Positions 33,894-44,790 of a stretch of DNA of 64,000 bases are shown one piece after another. The stretch spans positions 25,800,361-25,864,360 of the forward strand of contig CM020501.1 of the NCBI GenBank assembly GCA_009823395.1, in the 5' to 3' direction. The number at the start of each line of letters is the position of its first letter. Within the stretch, counting starts at the first letter, position 1. Source of the stretch: Thamnaconus septentrionalis (Eukaryota > Chordata > Actinopteri > Tetraodontiformes > Monacanthidae). The notes under the pieces are model-generated. The model had not been told where the DNA came from. It saw only the letters and a program-made list of their open reading frames with translations, and made no database searches. The translations under genes and the position numbers were made by a program.

Positions 33894-34012
33894 GGATTCC
33901 TGGGCGCTAGCGTCACCGCTGCTGATCACTGCTCCCACAGCGAATGGTTCAAATGCAGAGGACAGATCCTTCGCTTCCGTTGGGTGTGACAACTTTAACC
34001 GTGACTTTAACT
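33894..34012 (+). mobile_element. SINE family 2, 3' half
   Basis: GATTCCTGGGCGCTAGCGTC, then ACCGCTGCTGATCACTGCTC, then TTCAAATGCAGAGGACAGAT and a terminal TGACTTTAACT match the 3' half of the SINE at 55630-55884, whose minus-strand end reads GGCCTTTAACTTTAATT. Same orientation as the 5' half 992 bp upstream. Confidence 0.65.
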
Positions 34013-34311
34013 ACTTGCTGCCATCTTTGCTCTCGGAAGCAATCCCACTGCTACTTTTGCGAGACTCCGCGATCTGTCTGTGGTTTGTCGGAGTACAGAA
34101 TCGCCCCGAGAGAGTGGGGCCACGCCAGCACCTGCGTCAAAGCTCTGTTAGCATCTGTGCTTTAAGAGCATGGCAGGTAGCCACGCGCTCTCCGTTCCAA
34201 TTACTGTCACCGCTCAAAACGCCAACGTCCTTTTTAAAAAGCTCCAAACAGCCTCTGCCAGGATATAAATCCAGCATTTATGTCATACGTTTTCCCGTTC
34301 AGGCATTTATT

Positions 34312-34343
34312 GTTGAATGAATGAAAGAATGAATGAATGAATA
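34312..34343. repeat. (GAAT)n microsatellite
   Basis: Six or seven GAAT units with one GAAA. A tandem TGTAGGTTATAA duplication follows near 34359-34384. It resembles retroposon tails, but no body is attached. Confidence 0.85.
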
Positions 34344-34384
34344 ATTCATTTTTGAAGATGTAGGTTATAATGTAGGTTATAATC

Positions 34385-35689
34385 AATCATGAAGGGTATT
34401 TAACAACTGTTGATAGATTATCTACAAATCCAAAAAAAGAGTAGGAGGAGGCAAAACTTATTAAAACCGACCCCTATCTGTCACTTGTCAGTTAGTGAGG
34501 TCGGTAGTCGGCTAGTATTCCGAGTTCACTCTGCACATTTGTTTTGCCGAAACCACCTGAAGCGAGCCGTGCTAACTTTATTGCAAATCAGAGGCAGTTG
34601 TTTGGAATTATGCAAATGTCAATGCAAATTCCTCCTCGGAGCGCATTAAAAGCTTTTATGGGAGCGCAACTAAGTGGCAGGGCCGCCGTCCCCCCCCCCC
34701 ATCGTGAGTCTACGACTCAAGTCATGCAGAAAGAACGCTGACTCGCTTTGGGCAACGGAGCAAAATCTGAATTAAAAGACATTGGTTTGTTTGTTTGTTT
34801 GTTGCTCCTTTTTTTTTTGAACCGCTGTACAGAGGTAAGAAGAGTCGAAGAGTTTTCTTATGTCTTGTGTAGTTTTGCTGACTAACTCAATGAGTATCGC
34901 GACCTAAATTGTATTTTTTTTTTTTTTTGTGCCAGGCGCTAGCTTAATGTGTTTAGGATCGCTTGTCTAAGTAAAAAAAAAAAAAAAAAAGCAAACAAAC
35001 AAGCAAAACGGAAGAAGGAATAAAAAAAAAACCTTCTTCCCCTTCCTTGAACACGTGCAGTCTTGAAATACATAATAGATGGTTAGATGAAACAGTGATG
35101 GGATGGAGGGGGTTGGAAGGAGGCAGAGTGACACACTTTCATTTGCTCGCACCCCTTATTAGCGGCGGAATCGGGCACGAGACGGCGGCGGCAACGAGGA
35201 GGAAGGTGGCAATCACTCACCACCACCTCCCTCCTCCACCCCTCCGCTTTTGCATCAGAGTTTCACGCGTTTGCGTGCGCGCGTGCATGTATTACTCGGC
35301 CTCCAGCTGCACTGCACTGCACGTCGGTGGCCCTCCCCTCCTGCCTTGCCAGCCATCACTCTCGCCTGCTTAGTTTTTCCGGTTGCAGTAATGCATCCGC
35401 CACCTGGAGCGGGGGGGCGGGGGGTATTGTGTGTGCCTGGGTGGCATTTTGACATGCTGTTTTGCAGCTGACAGGTTCGGGATAATCACCTCATGACTCC
35501 CAGGAGATTCCCTAATAAGCTGTACACTGAATGTCAGCCCGACTTTAGCTCGCTGAGTGTGAATTCACATGAATCCATCCTCCTCCTCCTCTTCTTCCTC
35601 CTCCTCCTCCCTTATTCCTCCTTTTGTCTTCATTTCTTTCCTTTCATTTCCCCCACATCTCCCCATCCCCCCTCCCTTCCCGCCCGGCG
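34385..35689. other. Unique non-coding DNA with homopolymer runs
   Basis: No gene recognised. A, T and C runs occur at 34691-34700, 34911-34928 and 34973-34990. A CTC/CCT-rich tract at 35574-35612 lies upstream of the CpG island. Confidence 0.45.
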
Positions 35690-35960
35690 ATTTCGACAGC
35701 TGTTGTTCTTAATTTTCTCCCGCGGCTATTTTCCCCGGGATCCATCTGGTGCTTGCAGAACGCGAGGGTCAGGTCGGAGTGGGGCAGTGGCGGCGAGGAG
35801 GCCGAGCGCGGGTAAAACGCACGGCAACACAACGGTCGGGAAACGGCGGCTGCTTGCGCCTCGGCGAGGAAAAGGTAACACGTGCTGCACGCACGCGTGA
35901 CGTGCAGCCCGCACGCACAAAGCCGGCGCCGCCGCGGTGAATCATGCGGCGGACAGTTAT
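35690..35960. promoter_or_regulatory. Second CpG-rich island
   Basis: GC-rich and CpG-dense, with CCGCGGC, GGCGGCGAGGAGGCCGAGCG and GCCGGCGCCGCCGCGG. It contains donor-like GAAAAG|GTAACA (35874/35875) and a TGACGTGC half-CRE. It could be an unannotated promoter or first exon. No TATA box, and neither strand gives a coding frame I recognise. The 142-codon minus frame here is expected from low stop-codon density. Confidence 0.35.
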
Positions 35961-36199
35961 CGTGCAGAGAGGAGGAGGAAATGTAGAGGAAAACACTAAA
36001 CGGCACTGTGAATAAATTCCCAGGCAGAGGCCTGCGCAGCGCTATTTGTCTTGGAAGAACATTCTGGAACACAACAATTTGGAAAGAAAAATGTACGTCG
36101 TAAAAGTGTTCCGAACCTCAGCGAGCAGTTTTCCTGCACTGAGTATGAGTACTCACTCTTGAGTACTCTGCGATATATACATCTGTCATATACATATTA
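35961..36199. other. Spacer
   Basis: Nothing recognised. It ends at TTA, a possible target duplication for the next element. Confidence 0.4.
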
Positions 36200-36650
36200 G
36201 AGTTGTCAGTCGATTAAAATTTTTAACGCGTGATTAATTGCAAATTAATTGCAATTTTTTTTTTTTACCCTGCTCGATATTTAACTTAACAAGATATTTA
36301 TTGTGTTGCTTATGCTCTAGGAAAAATTGGAGAGGATACACATACATATATTACATATTTACAGCAGCACTCATTCATCACTAGCCACTGTAGATTTAAC
36401 CATGCAGCCCGTTCCCTCCACCGTGAAAGAAAATTTCCCCCCGATGGCCGACAAGCTGAAACACTGTGTTCTGCTGCTCTCTTCCTCTCCAGAACACTTG
36501 AAGGCAACGTAGCCATCCTGCGGGTTGCTGTAACTCCGAGGCCAATCGCACAAAGTGTGTCGGCCAGCCACTGTCACCTTCTGTTGCCATCGGAAGAGTT
36601 TCAGTTGTTGCAGGATGAGTCTGCGTGTGTGTGTGTATATTATACCCATC
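36200..36650 (-). mobile_element. PIF/Harbinger-like element, copy 1
   Basis: Preceded by TTA, it begins GAGTTGTCAGTCGATTAAAA and shares more than 400 bp with 39134-39470. Shared blocks include AACTTAACAAGATATTTATT, TTACATATTTACAGCAGC, CCCGATGGCCGACAAGCTGA and TTGCCATCGGAAGAGTTT. The TTA preceding both copies fits PIF/Harbinger target preference (TWA). The strand given is that of the transposase fossil next to copy 2. This copy alone has a longer ACGCGTGATTAATTGC terminal part. Confidence 0.6.
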
Positions 36651-37536
36651 ACCGATGCCACAAGTAATTTTGATACTTGTGGCATATTTAGAAAATTTTT
36701 GAATTACCACAACTAATTTTGAACAAAGACATTGAAGAGTAGAATACTTGAAATGGGCCCAATCCCAAGTATGATAAATTAAGATAATCTAGTCAGATAG
36801 CAACAACAATTGCAAGTGTGCACGCGTCACTCTGACTTCACCCCTGGTTGCTTTTCTCCACTGTTCATGTGCAGACAGGGGGAAAAACAAACAAAAAGGC
36901 GGCGGGCAACCTTGTGTGTATGTACAATACGTCCGAGCGTAAAACAAGCCCCAGCCTCAGTGGACATAATGGGTTGAAAGCAACACGGAGCGGGTTTGAT
37001 GGTGGGTATTGACTCGCGTGCAAGCCGCGATGCAGCCAATTAGGTGCAAGGTGGGTAGGGTGCGCGCACCGTCCGTGCACGTCTTCAAACGTGTGTGTGC
37101 AGAGGTAGGGGAGGAAGAGAAGGCCAATTACAGCACGTGCGCGTGCATCTCCTCTTTGGGCTCCCACAACAAACGGCCTTTCTTTTCTCTCTGTTCCACA
37201 GTGCTTTTGCTAATGTTCTGCCACGGGCAGTTTGGGTTTTTTTTTTTTCTGTTTATCTTTCGTCTGCTTCTCAGCACAGATTATTCCACCTCGTAGTCAG
37301 TTTCAACTCCATTTTCATAGAAGCCGCAGCAATGTCAAATTTTCATTTTTTTTTTTTGGTTGAATTCGAATATCCATCCGCTTTCCCCGCAGTTTTTGCC
37401 ATTTTTTTTTGCCAGGGTCAACGATGGCTCTAATCCCATTCATCCAGAGAACAAATCCCTTCTAATCCCCTTTACATTAAGGCTGGACACTGTGACGCTC
37501 GGCGCCAAACAAGTGGCGGCTCATGTGTTTTGTCAT
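36651..37536. other. Unique non-coding DNA
   Basis: No gene recognised. A local inverted pair with core CAAGTAATTTTGATACTTG lies near 36660-36690. Confidence 0.45.
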
Positions 37537-38054
37537 TAGCTGCGTTTCCATTACCCCCAGAACTGCGCAAAAGCTAAATATCGCAATAAAAAACTGGTCA
37601 TGGAAACAGCTAAATTTTGAAAAACCTCTCAAATATGGCTAAAAGGTTTTCACGCTCTCATGAAGTGGTTTTCCGGACGTATCCATATCGAGGTATATGG
37701 CAAAAGTGTCATGGAAACACTTTTGTCGCATTTACGCGTCGGCGGACGTGACGTATGGGGTCACGTGACCTGTTCACGCCAAGTGAAATTACCCGCCATG
37801 GGTTATGCTTGGACGGAGAAGGAGACGGAATGTTTTTTTTTTGTTTTTTTTACAATCAATCAAAGAGAAAAATGTCACAAACATTCTTGACAACAAACAA
37901 AGTTAAACAAACAAAAGCAAACGTAGTTCTCGTAAGTTACGCGGGATTTTACGAGAATTACGGTTTACGTGCTTCACAACATTCAATGGAACTGCCTGCA
38001 AATCGCAATTGTACTTTGTCGAAATTTTAGAGATATTGCATGGAAACGCAGCTA
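37537..38054 (+). mobile_element. Family B TIR element, copy 1, best preserved
   Basis: Ends TAGCTGCGTTTCCATT and GCATGGAAACGCAGCTA form a 15-bp inverted repeat. TA at both edges could be a TA target duplication. At 518 bp it has no transposase. Internal marks are GTTTTCACGCTCTCATGAAG, repeated CATGGAAACA motifs, GACGTGACGTATGGG, and the perfect palindrome GTCACGTGAC at 37760-37769. The same layout recurs at 6380, 8727 and 28287. The superfamily is unassigned, and TA flanks suggest a Tc1/mariner-like mover. Confidence 0.85.
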
Positions 38055-38896
38055 GTGTTTGAGGATGAAGACGAATGGAAAAAGACACTTCCTCTCCGAT
38101 CCACTACTGACTTCCTGTTTTGGATTTTTTTCTCCGCCAGCTGTGGGGAATGAATCAGCCTGACTTCACTCCTCTCACCCCGCTTTCCACCTCCCGCCCT
38201 GCTTGGCAACTTTCTCACCTTGCTGCATATAAGCTCCTTCTCCCCTGCGTCTCCGGAGTCTTGCCCTCGCGTCCTCACATCATTCTCTTTCAACCCGTTT
38301 CTCCAGCAGCCTCCCCCGTCTTCCTCCCCTTGAGAGCCGCGTCGGGTACGGCCAGAGGGCTAGGTGGCGCCGCCCGTTCCGCGGCCGACACTCGTCCATG
38401 CCAGTTAATGACACTCGGGAGGCTTCCCGCGGGTTCACATCGCCGCGCTTGCCAAGCGGAGTGGCTGGGCTGAATCAGCAGCGGGGGAGGAGTGGGGGGG
38501 GGTGGGGGGTGGGGGAGTACTTTGGCAGTGCTCCCACTGCAGGGGAAACAGCGAAAGTGACATCAACGACTCGGCTTTGGCAGCCTCCGCGTCCCACGCG
38601 CTCTCGCTGCTATCGATTTCCTCCACGTGTGCCGCTGGATATGAAGATAACAGATCAGGAAGTTATGAAAGTGGTTGTACTTTGCCATCAAGTCCAAGTA
38701 ATGTTCAAGGATGAAAGCGGGGGGTGGTTTGTCAGAAAAGAAGGTGACGTTTCAGCTTTGTGTTCGAGGACGCTTCTGTTCAGTTGTTGCCGCACCAGGC
38801 ACATTTCTTTAATCAAAGAATTTGTTCAAGGATATTTAACGTAAGCTTTTAAAACCTTTTCTGTTAGGATGCGCTGAAAATGTTGGCCTACTCTTT
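38055..38896. other. Unique GC-rich to AT-rich DNA
   Basis: No gene can be named. Two overlapping plus-strand frames (38398-38844 and 38502-38714) are open, one of them serine-rich, but there is no polypyrimidine-AG acceptor in front and no recognisable domain. Confidence 0.4.
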
Positions 38897-38945
38897 AAAG
38901 GGCCTAATGTGTAATATTTAACAAGATCCATCCAGATTTACTAAA
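38897..38945 (+). mobile_element. MITE family M, left end fragment
   Basis: AAAGGGCCTAATGTGTAATA matches the terminus AAAGGCCCAGTGTGTAATA at 47940. It runs straight into the following TA array, as in the other M copies. No right end is present, perhaps lost to the PIF-like element at 39134. Confidence 0.6.
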
Positions 38946-39058
38946 ATATATGTATATGTATACACATATACGTGTGTGTGTGAGTGTATATATATATATA
39001 TATGTGTATATATATACATATATATGTGTATATATATACATATCTATATATATGTATA

Positions 39059-39123
<65 letters not shown>
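38946..39123. repeat. (TA)n array with TATG/TACA variants
   Basis: About 180 bp of alternating TA, including a GTGTGTG patch near 38973 and a pure TA run from about 39068. It gives the Tyr/Ile-repeat frames on both strands. Confidence 0.97.
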
Positions 39124-39127
<4 letters not shown>

Positions 39128-39133
39128 TTCTTA

Positions 39134-39790
39134 GGGCTGTCAGGCAATTAATATTTTTAACTTAACAAGATATTTATTGTATTTCATATACTCTAGGAAT
39201 AATTGGAGAGGATACCCATACATATATTACATATTTACAGCAGCGCTCATTCATCACTTGCCATTGTAGATGTAACCATGCAGCCTGTTCCCTGCACCGT
39301 GAAACAAATTTTTCCCCGATGGCCGACAAGCTGAAACATGGCGTTCTCTTCCTCTCCAGAACGCGTGCAGGCAGCATAGCCATCCTGCCGGTCGCCGTAA
39401 CTCCACGGCCACCTTTTGTTGCCATCGGAAGAGTTTTAGTTGGTGCAGGACGAATCTTTTGTGTGTGTAGTTTATGCGCTGCGATGAAATGTCGACTTTA
39501 GGCTCGGTTGCAGACATGGCTCTTATGAATGCTCCCATTCATAAATTGCCCTTTGGCAGGATGATAATACGTATAAGACAGCCAACGACTTGGCCATCGA
39601 TCCCAGACTGCTCTGCCCGGTGGTCCATTGCCGAAGAAAAACCTCCAACGATGGAACACAGGTGATCAAATGTCCTCGGCATCCAATGGAGGCTATTATG
39701 GTTGCTCTCTGGGTTTCTATGGCAACCAGCATACGGCAAGTTATGAGTCATTTGTAAGTCATTTGTTAAACAACTTCTGTGCAAAAATAA
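39134..39790 (-). mobile_element. PIF/Harbinger-like element, copy 2
   Basis: Preceded by TTA (39131-39133), it starts GGGCTGTCAGGCAATTAATA and matches copy 1 to about 39470. Beyond that it contains a degenerate transposase segment on the minus strand. Loss of the ACGCGTGATTAATT part near its left end distinguishes it from copy 1. The outer right boundary is not defined. Confidence 0.55.
39526..39695 (-). pseudogene. Degenerate PIF-type transposase fragment
   Basis: Two minus-strand frames together resemble the region of PIF/Harbinger transposases upstream of the first catalytic aspartate. One reads SLHWMPRTFDHLCSIV, like the family motif FRMxxxTFDxLC. The other, shifted, reads MAKSLAVLYVLSSCQ, like the motif KRLAVxLYxLASCxEYR. 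The catalytic region is not recognisable. The motif match is from memory of the family, so the call is moderate. A competing plus-strand exon reading is rejected below. Confidence 0.4.
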
Positions 39791-40820
39791 AGCAAGTCAG
39801 AGAGTTACTATCATTGACAATCTATGCAGCATTTAGTTGCATAGAAATCGTACACGGGGCCATTACTTACTGTTTTCTTCTTCGGCCCCAGTGCTGCGAT
39901 TATAGTGATAGTTCCATTTTTTTTCTGCATCTTTCAGCGGATCTAAGCCGGCACAAAAGGGACTTACTTCGACGACATCTCCCCCTACTTTGTGATTTCT
40001 CCCGTGACCCACGTCGTCTGCCTCTCCCACGTCTCATTTGGAGCACTTTTGTCCTTGCCTGCATCATTAACCTCCGCCGGTTTTTGCCCCGTGGCAACAA
40101 GGGATCCAATCAACGTGCACGCTTTGTCGAGCTCGCCGCCTCCTTTCTCTGAGACTGTGACAAAAGAAATTAACGGCCTGCATATTCATCATCATTACAC
40201 TGTGAGGGGACTTTGAATTCTTATTGAATATATAAAGAGCAGACGAGCGCTGTTGTGTAGGTACAGACGGTTCCATCTGTCCCTCAAGATTGAAATTCTG
40301 CTTTGTGAGACATCTAGTAGGGACAACTGAGTCTTGCGTGGCGGTGAAACACCAGCCCCCAGTATACACAAATTTCATTGCAAGACATTGTTTTATGACA
40401 GCAGTTCATTTCCCATCTGCCTTTTGAGGTTGAAATACCCCTTTTGTCAGGCACTCAGTAATGATAAACAAGATGTTTGATCAAACAAAAGGCCATGTCA
40501 GGGTCCAATTCCCCAGTGTTTCAATTTCACTAAATCAGCTTTCAGTGACAGGAGTTTGAACAAATAATCGCAAATATTACAGAAATTGGGTATTAACTTT
40601 GCATATTTGTTGAGGAAAGTTAAATCAGTGTTTTTGGTAGACTCATTTTTTTTGAGTATTTTAGTATTTATTAAGCAAGTGGACCAAAGGCTGATTTTCA
40701 GTATGTCGTTTTATAGGATTCAGTTAAGGAAAGTTAATGAAATTAAATATTAAATATTTCAAAACACGACACTATAAGACCAGAAGTTGTTCAAACCGTA
40801 AAAAAAAGAATGCTCTATTC
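39791..40820. other. Unique non-coding DNA
   Basis: No gene supported. A 174-codon plus frame (39628-40152) begins inside the PIF relic and has no domain, so it is treated as chance. Confidence 0.45.
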
Positions 40821-41342
40821 CAGCGGCCCCCAACCTTTTTAGCACCACGGCCCGGTTTAATGTGAGACAATATTTTCACAGACCGGCATGAAAACTGTGG
40901 TATTTTCTAAATATAATAATTATTAGCAGCGTCCTGTTAACATGGTCACAACAACATAAAAAAATAAAAATCTGGTCTGTTAAACTTTGCTTTCTTTTTC
41001 TTTGAAGTCGTGGACTCTTCTGTCTCCTCACTGGTCCTTTTCCTCTTTCCAAAGACGGTTGCTTTCACTCATGTTGCTCACTAGCTTGCTAGCTTGTGGG
41101 TTTAATCTTGCGGAAATGTATCAGGTGACCGAGACAAGCGCCTTGACATGCGTCAAGAGTTGAGCGTTAGATGGACGTAATGTAAAGAATCCGCTAATTT
41201 TTCAAAATAAAATTGTTCAAACTCAGATAATGAATGAAACGGGATTAATTTAACAGAAGTTAATTATTCTTTCTGTCCGGCCCGGTACCAAATGACCCAC
41301 GGACCGGCACCGATCCGCGGCCCGGGGGGTTGGGGACCGCTA
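40821..41342 (+). mobile_element. Non-autonomous hAT element, family D, with target duplication
   Basis: Left end CAGCGGCCCCCAACCTTTTT, right end GGTTGGGGACCGCTA. Subterminal GCACCACGGCCCGGTTTAAT mirrors GGACCGGCACCGATCCGCGG near the other end. It is flanked by CTCTATTC (40813-40820) and TTCTATTC (41343-41350), an 8-bp duplication with one mismatch. The 522-bp body is AT-rich, non-coding, and includes a CTAGCTTGCTAGCTTG repeat near 41082. This terminus group is widespread among vertebrate hAT elements. Confidence 0.9.
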
Positions 41343-43593
41343 TTCTATTCAACAGACAAGTAAAACTAGCTGGTCCCTCAGCAGCAGCATTAGCGGCTTC
41401 TTCCAAAGAGTCGTCCGAGTTTTGTTTGTTTGTCGATTTCCCTGCACTGGCCCTTACAAGGGCGGGCCGCGGGCGCTCGAGCGAAGAATAAGTCCACTTC
41501 ACACAAGAATAGCAGCGAGTCGTCACTGGGACTCATACATCATACTGTCTTTGCTTCGGCGGAGCAGTTGAAAGAAATTAGCCGAAACACTGACAGACGA
41601 GCCGACTACATGGGCCGACAGACAGCGCTCTGAACGCGAATGCTGGCTTTGATTAATTGCGGGGCGAGAGCTTCTTGGCTTGTGGCTGGCGGCGGCGGCG
41701 GCGGCCGGGTCCTTCCGGGACCCGAGCCAGCCTCGGCGAAGCGCTGGGGCGCGAGGATGAAAGAGCCCGGAGATGCGTGATGGGGAACTGGGGGAACGGA
41801 ACGGACAGATGCAGCCCCTGCGAAAAACTTTCGACAGCTCGCCGGCTGCCAGCGGGACGATGACGGCCGGCGAGAGAGAGAACAGGAGGAGCAGGGCCGC
41901 CTCAAAGAGATCAAAGGTGCGGCCGTTGAGGGCTCGTCTGTCCTTCCCTTTGACAGAGGGGGGCTCAGTCACCGTGACAATTTGCAGGCCGGAGCCGTGG
42001 AGGAGAGGCGACGTGTCCCTCTCCATTTCCGTGCACTCGTCTTAGCTGTAGGTCATTTGCGATATTGCTTCTGCCGTTCCTGGAAAAATGGTGCTTCTAT
42101 AAACCTGTTGGTGCTCCGGGCAAAAGAGATGGACGGAGAGTTGCATCATTCTTAAGCTGCACTGAAAGACGGCATATTATTATAGATATTATATAGGACC
42201 TATTATGTGAGCCTGGCCTTTTGATTTCTGCTGTAAGGAATCGTCATCATCATGTGAGAGACTATTAGCAAAGTCGTCTGGAGGGACCCCTCCTACCCTG
42301 CCGCAAAACACAGCACTCTAAAGCAGAGTTGAGGGGTTTACAAATTTCTTTGTGTCCGGCGATTTGTGACACTTTGAAATTTGAACATTCTGTTGTTGTT
42401 GATTGGAAGCGTTTTGATATTGTCAGTGACCACAATGGTTGCAGCGAAAAGGAATAACACCGTGCTTTTACCACTGTGGTGGTGTGTATCCGTGAAAAGA
42501 AAATCAATGAAAGTAAAAAAAAAAAAAAAAAAACTCAAAAAACAACTCAATTTGGGGAAAAATTGATTTTGGAGCCCTTCGCTTAGCTGCAGGTCAAGGT
42601 CTAGAGACATTGCAGTACAAGTGGGACCTGCAAAATTCTTCCTGGAAAACAAACAATTCTGACCTGACGAGCGAAACTTGATCAGTTCAGGTATTTAAAT
42701 GTTGTTGATTTTCATTTTAATCCGTGTCAGATATTAGAATTGTTCAGGAAAAGTCAAAGTTTTGGTTTGTTGGAGGGACCTTGTTATTGTTGGTGTTTTT
42801 CAGCCTAATTGCATGGGCTTGAGGCCTAATTGCTTAATGCGATGACACATTTCGCTTGGATTACTTTTAGGTAAAATTAAAAACAACACTTTTTTTTTTT
42901 CTTTTTGGAAATGGGCAAACTCAACATTTGGTTTAATTTTGGCGTAAAAGTTTGCTCGCATTGCCGGTGGATTGTCGAGGATTCACAATTTGTTTGATCC
43001 CTCGTGCGCAGCGCGCTATAAGTCAGGCTACTGTGAGCTCATTTCGACTGAACATGAGGAGGCTGAGCCCAGCCGTCACAATTACACCGACTGACCTCAG
43101 GTGCAAATCAACGCATCCACCATGTAATTTCCCAACGCGACCTCACGCATTAGTTAACCGTCCTGTCGCGTGAGGACGGGGGCGATGGCCACAGGGCTTT
43201 TTAAACGGCGTTAAAAGGTAATGCGTGTCTACGACAGGCTTCTGTGCCGAAACAGCGCGAGGAGCGTCTTGCTCGTTTTAATGCGATCCCGATGGGAACC
43301 CAGAGGTGGCAAAGGCGATCCGGGGAGGCGCGACCTATTTCTATCTCCCGAGTGCCGCCACTGTCTCACCGATGTAGGAGGAAGGACAAAAGAGTGGAAA
43401 GAAAAGGAGGACAACCGGATTTTATCTCCAGCCGCATGACGCAACAGTAGCATTGAAAACCAGGCGGAGTGGGTTTTGTTGTGTGTCCAAGGATCATAAG
43501 GTGATTTCTAAGCCTAAAGTGGATGTATTATGAATATTCTGGCAAGCCTTCGTCTGGCCCTTCTCTTGTGTCAATCTCTTTCTCATGACATGT
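41343..43593. other. Unique DNA with a GC-rich core
   Basis: From about 41440 to 42040 the sequence is GC-rich with many CpG, including a GGC run at 41689-41703. It carries the longest non-repeat minus frame (41523-42026), which I do not recognise. An A run lies at 42517-42534. The part 42950-43220 looks like possible conserved non-coding DNA. No gene can be named. Confidence 0.4.
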
Positions 43594-44022
43594 AAATGTC
43601 CAGTCTGTAAAATTTGGTTTAATTTATCATTTTTCATATTGATAAATGCTTAATCGCATTGATTTTCCTACCCGCAGAACAGTTCTTACATGTATTGAGC
43701 CCCAGGGTCTTGCTCCCAGTTAGCTGCCATCTTGCACCGCCGTACTTCTAAGGAAGCCTGTATGGACAATCCAGGCCGCCTGACAGCGCATTTTGTATTT
43801 ATGGTGAACATTTGCATCTTCAAACAAACCAACGAAGAAAAAGGTTGACAAAGTATTCAGGTTTGTGCATGCAGGACACCGTAGTTCACTGGCACACTCT
43901 GGAAAGGGAGGCTAAAGAGTCCGTAAGGGGACATAAGTGAAAGAGTGCTGCAATCTAAAATGTAACCACCTGATGCTGCTGTTTCTTTTTTAAAATCTCC
44001 AAATATTACACACTTAACCTTT
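43594..44022 (+). mobile_element. MITE family M, complete copy without microsatellite
   Basis: Left end AAATGTCCAGTCTGTAAAAT and right end ATTACACACTTAACCTTT are degenerate inverted repeats. The left 60 bp align with 47940-48000 (TTTGGTTTAATTTATCA and following). Inside is GTTAGCTGCCATCTTGCACC, as in a common percomorph MITE with ends AAAGGTCCAGTGTGTAA. It has no coding capacity and no clear target duplication. Confidence 0.7.
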
Positions 44023-44439
44023 TAGATATAAGGGAAGTTGGGGGAAAGTCCTACGTGTGAGAACTTAACTAATAACTATTCAGAGAAACCCCCACTTAGT
44101 CGCAGACAAGCGAGGCATTATTGGCATTTTTCAAACTGATCTCTCGCAGATGGGCACAACACGTTGAAACACGTTTCAGTCAGCTCACTTTCAGGCGATT
44201 TGTACAGACCAGCACGGAAATTACTGACATACAGTACTGTGACTGTCAGTTTTTCCCTTTGGCGCTTAGTAGTTTTAGCTCTTTAAATGCGGCGACCTGA
44301 GCGGTTAGTCCTTTGAAAGGGAGAATCACAGTGTTTATCAAAAGTTGAATAACCCTGGAATATCAGCACTAGCCTCCTTTTACGCAAGACGCTACCTTAA
44401 AAAAAAAAAAAAAAAAAATCCTTTCAGCATTAACAAGTC

Positions 44440-44790
44440 TGATTTTACCATCGCAGTCTGACATTTGCTTTTTGATGGTAACTGCTGTAACTCTTTGAGG
44501 ACCTAATTGACTGAATCTTAGATTCTAATGGAAACCCTTAATTAAGGGCTTTCATAATGCCATGTGGTTTGAAAAGGTCAACCACTTAAAGCTTACAGTC
44601 ACGTTAAATCTACAAGACAGGCTTCCCTCTCCCGTGGAAAGAGCACAAAGCTCTGTGTTGTCTGCGCCAGGTGCCTAATTAGGCTAATCAAGATCTGGGC
44701 CGTTTTAAATTAGATGTGGGTCGTTTCCATTAAAATAAAAATGTCACCAGCCATCGTCTAATTCCTGACATGACGGCGTCTGAGGATGGT
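44440..44790. other. Candidate conserved non-coding element
   Basis: Repeat-free, dense in homeodomain-type cores (CTTAATTAAGG, GCCTAATTAGGC, TCTAATTCC) with palindromic symmetry at two of them and no sizeable open frame. This is a texture judgement only. Confidence 0.25.

Noticed and set aside
35981..36072. Second CpG island continuing as a coding first exon to the right
   Set aside because: CpG density drops sharply and no open frame links to a good donor beyond 35875.
39571..39672. A plus-strand 102-bp open segment bounded by CAG and GTGA that looks like an in-frame exon
   Set aside because: The acceptor has no pyrimidine tract of quality, and the segment is the opposite strand of the PIF-type transposase relic, which explains the sequence better.
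39628..40152. 174-codon plus-strand open frame
   Set aside because: It starts within a transposon relic, has no recognisable domain and no supporting splice or promoter context. One chance frame of this length is expected among so many.
41523..42026. 167-codon minus-strand open frame in GC-rich DNA
   Set aside because: Low stop-codon density in GC-rich DNA makes such frames likely. It has alanine and arginine runs from GGC repeats, and overlapping frames are open on the other strand too.
44231..44250. TACAGTACTGTGACTGTCAG, resembling the start of the miR-101 mature sequence
   Set aside because: Only the first 13 nt agree, and no complementary arm for a precursor hairpin lies nearby.
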